From Hylemonella gracilis ATCC 19624 (GTDB lineage Bacteria; Pseudomonadota; Gammaproteobacteria; Burkholderiales; Burkholderiaceae_C): DNA of 64,000 bases. Positions 56,438 through 64,000 of the stretch are shown here, in pieces (the first letter of the stretch is position 1; every line of letters starts with the position of its first letter). Location: NCBI RefSeq assembly GCF_000211835.1, contig NZ_AEGR01000061.1, positions 1-64,000 on the forward strand, in the 5' to 3' direction. Below the pieces are notes generated by a model. The model was not told where the DNA came from and searched no databases. It saw nothing but the letters and a program-made list of their open reading frames with translations. The position numbers were made by a program, and so were the translations under genes.

Positions 56438-56507
56438 TGCCCGTGCGCGTCATCGATTCCGCCTTTGACGCTAGAATTCGCCCCAGCCGCATCCGCGGCG
56501 CACTTGA

Positions 56508-56711
56508 TCGGGAGAGACTGTCGCCACACCGTGCGACGGCGCCGAAGGAGCAACCGCCCCGGAAACTCTCAGGCAAAAGGACCGGTCCGGTATTTTTCGC
56601 ACTCTGAAGAGCCACCGCGTTTCGTCAACCCGGTGCACCGCAGGAGCAAGCGCCCCAGCGTCCTTGGACGGTCTGCGGCGTGAATCTCTCAGGTTCCAAA
56701 CAGAGGGGGCG
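56508..56711 (+). promoter_or_regulatory. Tandem glycine riboswitch
   Basis: Two consecutive glycine aptamers. The first (about 56508-56590) has GGAGAGAC, GCGCCGAAGGAGCAA, and AAACTCTCAGGCAAAAGGACCG. The second (about 56599-56711) has ACTCTGAAGAG, CCGCAGGAGCAAGC, and GAATCTCTCAGGTTCCAAACAGAGGGG. The conserved GGAGCAA and CTCTCAGG pairs occur twice and are joined by a short linker, as in cooperative tandem switches. It lies 70 bases upstream of the DadA gene on the same strand. A TAGAAT at 56472-56477 may be the -10 box. Confidence 0.92.
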
Positions 56712-56781
56712 CGCATGGCGCATGCATTCCACGCATGGGCATGTGTCGGCGCCTTTCTCAACGACGTTTGGAGTGCTTTCC

Positions 56782-58038
56782 ATGAAAACCATCGCCGTCA
56801 TCGGCGCCGGCATCACCGGCGTCACCACCGCCTACGCCCTTTCGCTGCGTGGCTACACCGTCACCCTGTTCGAGCAGAACCGCTACGCGGCCATGGAGAC
56901 GTCCTACGCCAACGGCGGCCAGCTCTCGGCGTCCAATGCCGAGGTCTGGAACCATCCCTCGACCATCCTCAAGGGCCTCAAGTGGATGCTCAAGGCCGAC
57001 GCCCCCCTGCTGGTCAACCCCAAGCCGAGCTGGCACAAATTCAGCTGGTTCGCCGAATTCCTCTTCAACCTCGGCAAGTACCAGCAGAACACGATCGAGA
57101 CGACGCGCCTGGCCATCGCCGCGCGCCAGCACATGTTCGCCTGGGCCGAGGCCGAGGGGCTGGACTTCGACCTGAAGAAGCAAGGCATCCTGCACATCTA
57201 CCGCAGCAAGAAGGAATTCGACAACGCGGCCAAGGTGTCCAAGCTGCTGGCCGCCGGCGGCCTGGAGCGCCGCCCGGTGACCCCCGAGGAAATGCGCGCC
57301 ATTGAACCCACGCTCGCGGGGGACTACCACGGTGGCTATTACACCGAGAGCGATTCGACTGGTGACATCCACAAGTTCACCAACGGCCTGGCCGCCGCCG
57401 CCGAGCGACGGGGCGTGAAGACCCTGTACGGTCAGGAAGTGCTGCGCCTGGACAGCGACGGCCAGCGCGCGCGCGTGACGGTGCGCGCGGGCGAGGGCCA
57501 GGAGACGCTGGCCTTTGACGGCCTGGTGGTGTGCGCGGGCGTCAAGAGCCGCGCCTTCGCCGCCCAGCTGGGCGACCGCGTGAACATCTACCCGGTCAAG
57601 GGCTACTCCATCACCGTGAACCTGCAGGACGCCGCGAGCCAGGCCGCCGCGCCCAACGTCAGCCTGCTGGACGACGCGGCCAAGCTGGTGACCAGCCGCC
57701 TGGGCGCCGACCGCCTGCGCGTGGCGGGCACGGCCGAGTACAACGGCTACAACAAGGACATCCGCGCCGACCGCATCCGCCCCTTGGTGGATTGGGTGAA
57801 CCAATGCTTCCCCGGCGTGAGCACGCGCCAGGTCACGCCCTGGGCGGGGCTGCGTCCCATGATGCCGGACATGATGCCTCGCGTGGGCCGCGGCCGGCGC
57901 GCCAATGTCTTCTACAACACGGGCCACGGGCACCTGGGCTGGACGCTTTGCGCCGTGACGGCCGACATGGTGGCCGAGGTCGTGCAGCACAGCGGCGGCG
58001 CCTTGTCCAAGGGCGCGCCCACGCTGAAGACGGCGTGA
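56782..58038 (+). CDS. dadA: D-amino-acid dehydrogenase small subunit-like FAD oxidoreductase
   Basis: Membrane-associated flavoenzyme of 418 residues that deaminates D-amino acids, in some cases glycine. It has FAD motif IAVIGAGITGVTTAYALSLRGYTVTLFEQN, YANGGQLSASNAEVW, YYTESDSTGDIHKF, VVCAGVKSRAFA and the C-terminal TPWAGLRPMMPDMMPRVGRG and YNTGHGHLGWTL. The position behind a glycine riboswitch suggests glycine is the physiological substrate. The ATG at 56782 is chosen. A terminator follows the stop. Confidence 0.93.
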   Translation: MKTIAVIGAGITGVTTAYALSLRGYTVTLFEQNRYAAMETSYANGGQLSASNAEVWNHPSTILKGLKWMLKADAPLLVNPKPSWHKFSWFAEFLFNLGKYQQNTIETTRLAIAARQHMFAWAEAEGLDFDLKKQGILHIYRSKKEFDNAAKVSKLLAAGGLERRPVTPEEMRAIEPTLAGDYHGGYYTESDSTGDIHKFTNGLAAAAERRGVKTLYGQEVLRLDSDGQRARVTVRAGEGQETLAFDGLVVCAGVKSRAFAAQLGDRVNIYPVKGYSITVNLQDAASQAAAPNVSLLDDAAKLVTSRLGADRLRVAGTAEYNGYNKDIRADRIRPLVDWVNQCFPGVSTRQVTPWAGLRPMMPDMMPRVGRGRRANVFYNTGHGHLGWTLCAVTADMVAEVVQHSGGALSKGAPTLKTA

Positions 58039-58083
58039 TCGCGTGACGGCATGAGGAGTTGACGGTCTGAGAGCCGTCCACAG

Positions 58084-58116
58084 ACGGGCGCCCTGAGCCC
58101 ATTGGGCGCCCGTTTT
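58084..58116 (+). terminator. Rho-independent terminator after dadA
   Basis: A ten-base-pair stem (ACGGGCGCCC / GGGCGCCCGT) with a ten-base loop is followed by a T run, 45 bases after the stop. Confidence 0.85.
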
Positions 58117-58176
58117 CGTTTCGTCCGTGACCGCGTGAAGCTGCCTCGCGCCCGAGAGTCATGCACCGAGGCCATA

Positions 58177-59136
58177 ATGAGCCCCGCCATGAACCAACTT
58201 GAAGCCCTGCGACAGTACACCGTGGTGGTGGCCGACACCGGAGACTTCCGCCAGCTCGCCGCCTACGCGCCCCAGGACGCGACCACCAATCCCTCCCTCA
58301 TCCTCAAGGCGGTCCAAAAGCCGGACTACGCGCCGCTGCTCCAGGACACTGTGACGCGGTACCCGGGCCTGCCGATGGACGAGATCGTCGATCGCCTGCT
58401 CGTGCGCTTTGGCCGCGAGATCCTGGCGCTGATCCCGGGCCGCGTGTCGACCGAGGTGGACGCCCGCCTGAGTTTCGACGCGGCGGCCACCGTGGCGCGC
58501 GCCAAGCGCATCCTCGCCCTCTACCGCGCCGAGGGCGTGGACACGCGGCGGGTGCTCATCAAGATCGCCGCCACCTGGGAAGGCATCCAGGCCGCCGCCG
58601 AGCTGGAGCGCGAGGGCATCCACACCAACCTGACCCTGCTGTTTTCCTTCGCCCAGGCCGTGGCCTGCGGGCAGGCTGGCGTTCGGCTGATCTCCCCCTT
58701 CGTCGGGCGCATCTACGACTGGTACAAGAAGAATGCTGGCGCCGCCTGGGACGAAGCCGCGAACGCGGACGCGAACGACCCCGGCGTGCGCTCGGTGCGC
58801 CGCATCTTCGAGCACTACAAACGCTTCGGCATCCGCACCGAAATCATGGGTGCGAGCTTTCGCAATGTCGGTCAGATCACGGCCCTGGCGGGCTGCGACC
58901 TGCTGACCATCGCGCCCGAGCTGCTGGCGCAACTCGCCGCCAGCCAGGCTCCGGTGTCTCGTCACCTGGACGCGGCGATGGCCAAGTCCCTCGACCTGGC
59001 GCCCGTTCAGTACGACGAGTCAGGCTTTCGCTACGCGCTCAACGAAGACGCCATGGCCACCGAGAAACTGGCCGAGGGCATCCGCGCCTTCGCCGCCGAC
59101 GCCGTGAAGCTTGAGCAACTGATCCAAAACATCTGA
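58177..59136 (+). CDS. tal: Transaldolase
   Basis: Pentose-phosphate enzyme that moves dihydroxyacetone units. The 319-residue protein has DATTNPSLI, the Schiff-base lysine in [51 protein letters not shown], and [12 protein letters not shown]. The ATG at 58177 with GAGG five bases upstream is preferred; an ATG at 58189 (MNQLEAL) is the alternative. It lies 55 bases before pgi, in an apparent tal-pgi-HAD operon. Confidence 0.96.
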   Translation: MSPAMNQLEALRQYTVVVADTGDFRQLAAYAPQDATTNPSLILKAVQKPDYAPLLQDTVTRYPGLPMDEIVDRLLVRFGREILALIPGRVSTEVDARLSFDAAATVARAKRILALYRAEGVDTRRVLIKIAATWEGIQAAAELEREGIHTNLTLLFSFAQAVACGQAGVRLISPFVGRIYDWYKKNAGAAWDEAANADANDPGVRSVRRIFEHYKRFGIRTEIMGASFRNVGQITALAGCDLLTIAPELLAQLAASQAPVSRHLDAAMAKSLDLAPVQYDESGFRYALNEDAMATEKLAEGIRAFAADAVKLEQLIQNI

Positions 59137-59191
59137 TCCGGAAAATCTGATCCAGAACATCTGAACCCACGACTGGGGAAGGGGACTTGCA

Positions 59192-60790
59192 TTGACGACG
59201 CTCACCTCGCGCTGCGACCGCGCGCCCGCCTGGAGCCTGCTGCAGGATTTGTACGAACGCCGGGGCCGCGCCCTGGATTTGCGTGAGGCCTTCGCCCAGG
59301 ATGCCGGGCGTTTCCAACGCTTCAGCCTGCAGGCGCCGCAGGTGTTCGCCGATCTGTCCAAGAACCTGGTGGACGTTGAGATCAATGACGCGCTGACCGA
59401 ACTTGCGCGCCAGTGCGAGCTGGAGGCCCAGCGCGATGCCATGTTCGCGGGCGAGCAGGTCAACCGCACCGAGGGTCGGGCGGCCATGCACTGGCTGCTG
59501 CGATATCCCCGTGGCGCCGCCAGCGCGCTGCCAGCCAGCCTGCGCCCCGTCCTCGCCGAGGTGCACACCGTGCTGGACGCCATGCTGGCTTACGCCGAAG
59601 CGGTGCGCACGGACCCAGACATCACTGACGTGGTCAACATCGGCATCGGCGGCTCCGACCTTGGCCCGCTGCTGGCCGTGCAAGCCCTGGACCCGTACGT
59701 GGACCACCGCAAGCGCTACCACTTCGTCTCCAGCGTCGACGGGCACGAGCTGAGCGCCGTGCTGCGCAGCCTGCGCCCCGAGCGCACGCTCTTCCTCGTG
59801 GCGTCCAAGACCTTCACGACCATGGAGACCATGACCAACGCCTGCACGGCGCGCGACTGGTTCCTGGGCAAGATCGGTTACCTCGGTGAGCCGCGCAACC
59901 CGGCGGATGTCGCCCGCTACATGGAGCGCCACTTCTGCGCGCTGACCAGCAACGCGGCGGCGGCGGCCGAGTTCGGCGCCACCCGCACCTTCCCGTTCTG
60001 GGACTGGGTGGGCGGGCGTTATTCCATGTGGTCGTCCATTGGCCTGATGATCGCCATCGCCGTTGGGGCCGAGCGCTTCCGCGCCTTGCTGGCCGGCGCG
60101 CACGCCATGGACCAGCATTTCCGCGAGGCGCCGCTGGAACAGAACCTGCCCGTGCGCATGGCGCTGCTGGACATCTGGCATCGCAATTTCCACGGCTTCG
60201 GCAGCCGCAACATCGCGCCCTACCACAGCGGCCTGAGCCGACTGCCGGCCTACTTGCAGCAGTTGGCGATGGAGAGCAACGGCAAGCGCGTGGACATGGC
60301 GGGCGAGACCCTGCCTTACGCCACCGCGCCCGTGGTCTGGGGTGAACCGGCGGCCAACGGCCAGCACGCCTATTTCCAGATGCTGCACCAGGGCAGCGAT
60401 GTGATCCCCATGGAGTTCGTCGCCGTCAAACACGCCCTGCACGAGCTGCCCGGCCACCATGTCAAGCTGCTGGCCAACGCGCTGGCCCAGGCGCAAGCCT
60501 TCATGCAAGGCCGGCAAACCGAGGACCGCCACCGCCACATGCCGGGCAACCGGCCCAGCAGTTTCCTGCTGCTCGAATCCCTGACGCCCGAGAGCCTGGG
60601 CGCGTTGATCGCGCTCTACGAGCACCGCGTGTTCGCCGCCGGTGCGCTCTGGGGCATCAACAGCTTCGACCAGTTCGGCGTGGAACTCGGCAAGGTGCTG
60701 GCGCTGGACATCGAGCCGCGCTTGGCCAGTGGCGATGCATCCGGTCTGGACGGTTCGACCGCGGGCTTGCTGGCGCGGCTGCGTTCATGA
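59192..60790 (+). CDS. pgi: Glucose-6-phosphate isomerase
   Basis: Interconverts glucose 6-phosphate and fructose 6-phosphate. The 532-residue protein has GIGGSDLGP, FVSSVDGHEL, SKTFTTMETMTNA, GGRYSMWSSIGL, and the C-terminal GINSFDQFGVELGKVLA. The start is TTG at 59192, preceded by GGGGAAGGGG; no better in-frame start lies near the family's N-terminus. Its stop overlaps the next gene (ATGA). It sits beside tal, linking hexose and pentose phosphates to the Entner-Doudoroff genes elsewhere in the window. Confidence 0.95.
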   Translation: MTTLTSRCDRAPAWSLLQDLYERRGRALDLREAFAQDAGRFQRFSLQAPQVFADLSKNLVDVEINDALTELARQCELEAQRDAMFAGEQVNRTEGRAAMHWLLRYPRGAASALPASLRPVLAEVHTVLDAMLAYAEAVRTDPDITDVVNIGIGGSDLGPLLAVQALDPYVDHRKRYHFVSSVDGHELSAVLRSLRPERTLFLVASKTFTTMETMTNACTARDWFLGKIGYLGEPRNPADVARYMERHFCALTSNAAAAAEFGATRTFPFWDWVGGRYSMWSSIGLMIAIAVGAERFRALLAGAHAMDQHFREAPLEQNLPVRMALLDIWHRNFHGFGSRNIAPYHSGLSRLPAYLQQLAMESNGKRVDMAGETLPYATAPVVWGEPAANGQHAYFQMLHQGSDVIPMEFVAVKHALHELPGHHVKLLANALAQAQAFMQGRQTEDRHRHMPGNRPSSFLLLESLTPESLGALIALYEHRVFAAGALWGINSFDQFGVELGKVLALDIEPRLASGDASGLDGSTAGLLARLRS

Positions 60791-61416
60791 ACATCGTCTT
60801 CGACTTCGGCGCCGTGTTGTTCACCTGGCAGCCGACCGAGCTGGTGCGGCGCCACTTTCCGCAGCTCACGCCCACGGCGCAGGCTGCGGAGGACTTGGCG
60901 CGTGCTGTGTTCCATCACGAGGATTGGCAGGGCTTCGACCGCGGCGCGCACGCGCTGGACGAAGCGGTGGCGCGCATCGCGGCGCGTCTGCGCCTGCCCG
61001 GTGACGCGCTGCATGAATTGCTCGCGCCCATCGGCGAGCAGCTGGCCCCCATCGACGACACGGTGACGCTGCTCGCGCGGCTGCGCGAACGGCGCGAGGC
61101 GGATGACGACTTGCGGCTGTACTTTCTGTCCAACATGCCCGCCCCCTTTGCCCGGGCGCTGGAGCGCCGGCACGACTTCATCGGCTGGTTCGACGGCGGC
61201 ATTTTCTCGGGCGACGTGCAACTGGCCAAGCCGCAGCCAGAGATCTATCGCCTGCTCGAATCCCGCCATGGCCTGGAGCCCGCCCGCACCGTCTTCATCG
61301 ACGACATGCAGGTCAACGTCGAGGCTGCGCGAGCCCTCGGTTGGCAGGCGATTCACTGCACCCAGCCCGAGCGGCTAGGTGCGCAGCTGCAGGCCCTGCT
61401 GCCGCAGCGGGTTTAA
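60787..61416 (+). CDS. HAD-family hydrolase, YihX-like
   Basis: A 209-residue HAD subfamily IA phosphatase: motif I VFDFGAVLF (nucleophile Asp; the second Asp is Gly-Ala here, as in YihX-type FDxGxV), motif II YFLSNM, motif III lysine KPQPEIY and motif IV VFIDDMQVNVEAA. YihX of E. coli is an alpha-glucose-1-phosphatase, and coupling to pgi suggests a sugar-phosphate substrate. It overlaps the pgi stop by four bases. Confidence 0.92.
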   Translation: MNIVFDFGAVLFTWQPTELVRRHFPQLTPTAQAAEDLARAVFHHEDWQGFDRGAHALDEAVARIAARLRLPGDALHELLAPIGEQLAPIDDTVTLLARLRERREADDDLRLYFLSNMPAPFARALERRHDFIGWFDGGIFSGDVQLAKPQPEIYRLLESRHGLEPARTVFIDDMQVNVEAARALGWQAIHCTQPERLGAQLQALLPQRV

Positions 61417-61450
61417 GCATTTGCATGTGTCCGTGAGTCGTCCATGGCCT

Positions 61451-62209
61451 TCACGCCAGGCGCAGCGGATAGCTCAACAGCAAGATATGCAGCAGATTGA
61501 CCGCTGCGTGCAGCGCGATGGCCAAGCTCAGACGGCCGCTGTAGTGCAAGGCCAGGCCGTAGCCGAGGCCCGCGCAGGCGGCCACCACGGCGAATAGGGC
61601 GTTGAAAGGCAGGTGCACCGCACCGAACAGGCCCGCCGCCAGCAGCAAGCCCGGCCAGACGCCCAGGCGCTTGATCAGGGCCGTCTGCAACAGACCGCGA
61701 AACAGCAATTCCTCCGCGAGCACGGCCACGCCGAGATTGACCGCCAGCCACAGCAGCAGGTCCTGCGGCCATTTGGGTTGCCAGGCCACCAGGCCCAGCG
61801 CCATGGCCAGCAGAGGCATCAGCAGCAAGGTGGCGACGCAGGTCAGCCAGGCCTTCTTCAGCGAAACGACAGGCCTGTGTGCTTGCCCCAACCACCAAGC
61901 CAGCAGGGCAGTGCCCAGCAGCAGCTTGTCCCAGGACAGGCGCAGAGCATAAGGCGTTGCATCCGTGCTGATGAGGCGCGGCTGCCACAGCTGCCAGGGG
62001 CTGAAACCGGGCACGAGGTGTGCGGCCAGGGCGATTGCGCCGAGCAGGATCAGCGGCAGCCACAGCCAGTTCGGCATGCGCGTTGGGCCGACCAGAAGGA
62101 CGATGACGAATGCACCGCCCCAAAGCAGGCCGATGGGCTGAATGAAACCCAGGCCGGCGCCCAGGGCGAGCGTGAGCGTGGGGAGCAGCAAGCGCAGACG
62201 CAGGGGCAT
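61451..62209 (-). CDS. CPBP-family intramembrane metalloprotease
   Basis: A 252-residue membrane protein with about eight hydrophobic segments. The CPBP (Abi, Rce1-like) motifs are VLAEELLFRGLLQ (Glu-Glu and Arg), FGAVHLP (His) and ALHAAVNLLHI (His/Asn). Substrates are unknown. It is divergent from the metallo-beta-lactamase gene, with an octamer tandem repeat upstream of its start. Confidence 0.9.
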   Translation of the reverse strand: MPLRLRLLLPTLTLALGAGLGFIQPIGLLWGGAFVIVLLVGPTRMPNWLWLPLILLGAIALAAHLVPGFSPWQLWQPRLISTDATPYALRLSWDKLLLGTALLAWWLGQAHRPVVSLKKAWLTCVATLLLMPLLAMALGLVAWQPKWPQDLLLWLAVNLGVAVLAEELLFRGLLQTALIKRLGVWPGLLLAAGLFGAVHLPFNALFAVVAACAGLGYGLALHYSGRLSLAIALHAAVNLLHILLLSYPLRLA

Positions 62210-62252
62210 GGCACCTCTCTTGAAAAGGCGCGCAGTCTAGCAAGCTGCATCT

Positions 62253-62288
62253 GGAGGTTTGGAGGTTTGGAGGTTTGGAGGTTTGGAG
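62253..62288. repeat. Octamer tandem repeat (GGAGGTTT, 4.5 copies)
   Basis: Four perfect copies plus GGAG lie 44 bases upstream of the CPBP gene in the 293-base divergent gap. Such simple repeats can change length by slippage. No gene is seen in the rest of the gap. Confidence 0.85.
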
Positions 62289-62502
62289 CGTGCGCGCGCT
62301 GAGCGTCGAGGCCGCGTGGGCCCTTGGACGCCGCCGCTCGCGGCCATGCGGTACGCGTGGGCACCGCACCGACTATGGGCACCCGCCCTGTCTCCCTACG
62401 CCGTGCGGGTCTTTGCCCTGGCGGAACTTGCGCGGCGGCGCTTCTTGCCCCAGCATCCGCCGGTTTGTTTCCATTCACCCCACTTCAAGGAGTTCAGAAG
62501 TC

Positions 62503-63495
62503 ATGCCCATGATGAAGATGAATCGACGTGATTTGCTCGTCGGCGGAGGCGCCGCCGCCGCGGCCTCCGTGGCCACTTACCTTGGCGTATCCCTGCTGCC
62601 CCTGCACGTGCAGGCCCAGAACTTCGGCGCGCCCAGCGTGGTGCAGGTGGGCTACCGCAAGCAGAAGGTCGGTGACTTCGAAGTCATCGCGCTCAACGAC
62701 GGCGTGGTGCGCCGCGCGCTGCAGGCCGAGTTCGTGCGCAACGCGCCGCTGGCCGAGGTGCAGGAACTTCTGAAGTCGCAGAACCTGCCGACCGAGTACG
62801 TCGATGTGCCCTACACCGCCTTCCTAATCGTCGCGGGCGACCGCCGTGTGCTGATCGACACCGGTTTCGCCGACAACGGCCCTTCGACCACCGGGCGCCT
62901 GGTCGCCAACCTGAACGCGGCCGGCTTCAAGGTCGAAGACATCGACACGGTGCTCATCAGCCACCACCATGGTGACCACATCAACGGCCTGCGCAACAAG
63001 GCCGGTCAACTGGTCTTCCCCAAGGCCAAGATCATGGTGCCCGCCGTTGAGCACGCCTTCTGGATGGACGACGCCAAGATGGAGGCCGCCCCGGCCGCGG
63101 CCAAGGGCGCCTTCCAGAACGTGCGCCGTGTCTTTGGCGGGCTGGGGCCGGATCAGCTGGTTCAGTTCCAGGCCGGGCAGGAACTGCTGCCTGGCATCCG
63201 CACTGATGCCGCTTACGGTCACACCCCGGGCATGGTGACGGTCACCGCCCAGAGCAAGGGCCAGAAGTTCATGTACCTGGCCGATCTGACCAACGTGCCC
63301 CAGCTCTTCGCCCGCAACCCGGACTGGGCCGTGGTCTTCGACATGAACCCCGAAGAAGCCCGCCTGACTCGCCGCCGCGTGTTCGAGGCGGTCGTGAAAG
63401 ACAAGACCCTGGCCGGTGGCTTCCACTTCCCCTTCCCGGCCTTCGGCCGCATCGAGGCCTTGGGCCAGGGTTACGACTTCAAGCCGGTGGCCTGA
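62503..63495 (+). CDS. Exported metallo-beta-lactamase-fold hydrolase (Tat substrate)
   Basis: A 330-residue MBL-fold enzyme. The N-terminus MNRRDLLVGGGAAAAASVATYLGVSLLPLHVQAQ is a twin-arginine leader. The metal-binding signature is ISHHHGDHINGL (HxHxDH type), with AYGHTPGM, YLADLTN and GGFHFPFPAFGRIEALG giving later ligands. The family includes lactonases, quorum-quenching enzymes and hydrolases; the substrate is unknown. AAGGAG at 62487-62492 supports the ATG at 62503, with later in-frame ATGs close by. A strong terminator follows. Confidence 0.93.
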   Translation: MPMMKMNRRDLLVGGGAAAAASVATYLGVSLLPLHVQAQNFGAPSVVQVGYRKQKVGDFEVIALNDGVVRRALQAEFVRNAPLAEVQELLKSQNLPTEYVDVPYTAFLIVAGDRRVLIDTGFADNGPSTTGRLVANLNAAGFKVEDIDTVLISHHHGDHINGLRNKAGQLVFPKAKIMVPAVEHAFWMDDAKMEAAPAAAKGAFQNVRRVFGGLGPDQLVQFQAGQELLPGIRTDAAYGHTPGMVTVTAQSKGQKFMYLADLTNVPQLFARNPDWAVVFDMNPEEARLTRRRVFEAVVKDKTLAGGFHFPFPAFGRIEALGQGYDFKPVA

Positions 63496-63515
63496 GGTTC
63501 GTCAACCAGCATCAC

Positions 63516-63549
63516 GCAAAACGCCACGGGAGACCGTGGCGTTTTGCTT
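63516..63549 (+). terminator. Rho-independent terminator after the MBL gene
   Basis: A perfect 14-base-pair stem (GCAAAACGCCACGG / CCGTGGCGTTTTGC) with a GAGA loop. Confidence 0.85.
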
Positions 63550-63703
63550 TGGCCGCCTCTCGACGAGGCGGCCTGGCCGCTGGAACGCCGGGCAAGCAAG
63601 CGTGGATAGCTCACTTGGTCATGAGCAAATCGCAACTAATTCGTTTTCATTTGGCTCTCCAAAACCTAGCATGCCTTCGTGTTCTGTTCACGGAGAGTGA
63701 CGC

Positions 63704-64000
63704 ATGGGTTCCAGAGATTCAGGCCTTGCCAGGTTGTCTGGCGCGGACGGCCAGCAACGGTATGAAGCCGATGTCGTGGTGATTGGTGGCGGCCCGGCGG
63801 GTGCCTGGGCCGCCATCAGCGCGAGGGCGAGGGGCGCTTCGGTCATTCTGGCCGACAAGGGCTTTTGCGGCACCTCCGGGGCCACGGCGCCTTCGGGCAC
63901 GGGGCTTTGGTATGTGCCGCCCGATCCTGCCCAGCGCGAGCATGCGCGCTTCGGCCGGTATGCGATGGGCGGTCATCTGGCCGAGCACGTCTGGATGGAG
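63704..64000 (+). CDS. FAD-binding oxidoreductase, 3' partial
   Basis: An open frame of 99 codons runs off the right window edge. It begins MGSRDSGLARLSG with GGAG upstream (63692). Residues of about 21-52 form a Rossmann dinucleotide fold, DVVVIGGGPAGAWAAISARARGASVILADKG, followed by FCGTSGATAPSGTGLWYVPP. This resembles the flavoprotein subunit of the fumarate reductase/succinate dehydrogenase or aspartate-oxidase-like family. The rest of the gene is outside the window, so the substrate cannot be judged. Confidence 0.8.
   Translation, partial: MGSRDSGLARLSGADGQQRYEADVVVIGGGPAGAWAAISARARGASVILADKGFCGTSGATAPSGTGLWYVPPDPAQREHARFGRYAMGGHLAEHVWME

Noticed and set aside
62253-62288. Repeat array considered as CRISPR
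   Set aside because: Units are eight bases with no spacers and no cas genes nearby.

Overview
The window looks like chromosomal DNA of a high-GC betaproteobacterium, most likely Burkholderiales and Comamonadaceae-like. The basis is the set of housekeeping neighbours (miaB, ruvC, mtgA, tonB, RNase II/R, radC, slpA-type FKBP with ispH, serS, ilvA, and an HU with a lysine/alanine-rich tail), TRAP-type uptake, and an Entner-Doudoroff gene set. This placement is inferred from gene content and protein style, not from a phylogenetic marker. No rRNA, CRISPR array or complete insertion sequence was seen.

Layout: 1-4676 is a peptide/nickel-type ABC transporter operon cut by the left window edge. It meets, convergently, a minus-strand QseE/GlrK-like kinase and its QseG-like lipoprotein partner (4886-7364); the expected response regulator is not there. 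At 7397-16918 lies a sugar-acid block: gntR-zwf-pgl-edd-eda on the minus strand and, divergently, gntK plus a TRAP transporter. Two matching operator-like sequences and an intrinsic-terminator hairpin sit in the divergent region. At 16991-24137 is a xylose block: XylR, the XylFGH ABC importer, a xylose dehydrogenase and a xylonolactonase, which is the oxidative (Weimberg/Dahms) entry. At 24142-34437 come miaB, tRNA-Met, an XRE regulator with an oxidoreductase/NTF2 pair, a PAP2 phosphatase, a lipoprotein LOG-family enzyme, an amino-acid ABC transporter without its ATPase, and the Cho nuclease.

A 1.3-kb insertion (35056-36352) sits between HU and ilvA. It has inverted ends carrying several copies of one repeat, an alpha/beta-hydrolase resembling a gene cassette, and the tail of an integron-type tyrosine recombinase. 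From 36372 to 49337 is mainly housekeeping DNA, with two intergenic regions full of long inverted repeats (OsmC-ruvC and ispH-serS).

The most interesting region is 50044-56437. A QseBC/PmrAB-like two-component system faces a tightly coupled five-gene minus-strand operon: a thermostable-hemolysin/GNAT-like protein, an AMP-forming acyl ligase with its usual C-terminal lysine replaced, a haem-oxygenase-fold diiron oxidase with its full ligand set, an SDR and a TPR protein. A perfect PmrA/QseB-type box lies just upstream of the first gene, pointing to a two-component-controlled pathway for an unknown acyl-derived product. Divergent from it, a tandem glycine riboswitch precedes a DadA-type dehydrogenase. 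Transaldolase, phosphoglucose isomerase, a HAD phosphatase, a CPBP protease, an octamer tandem repeat, an exported metallo-beta-lactamase-fold enzyme and a truncated flavoprotein complete the window. Together, pgi, tal, zwf, pgl, edd, eda, gntK and the xylose genes show hexose, pentose and gluconate catabolism feeding Entner-Doudoroff and oxidative routes.
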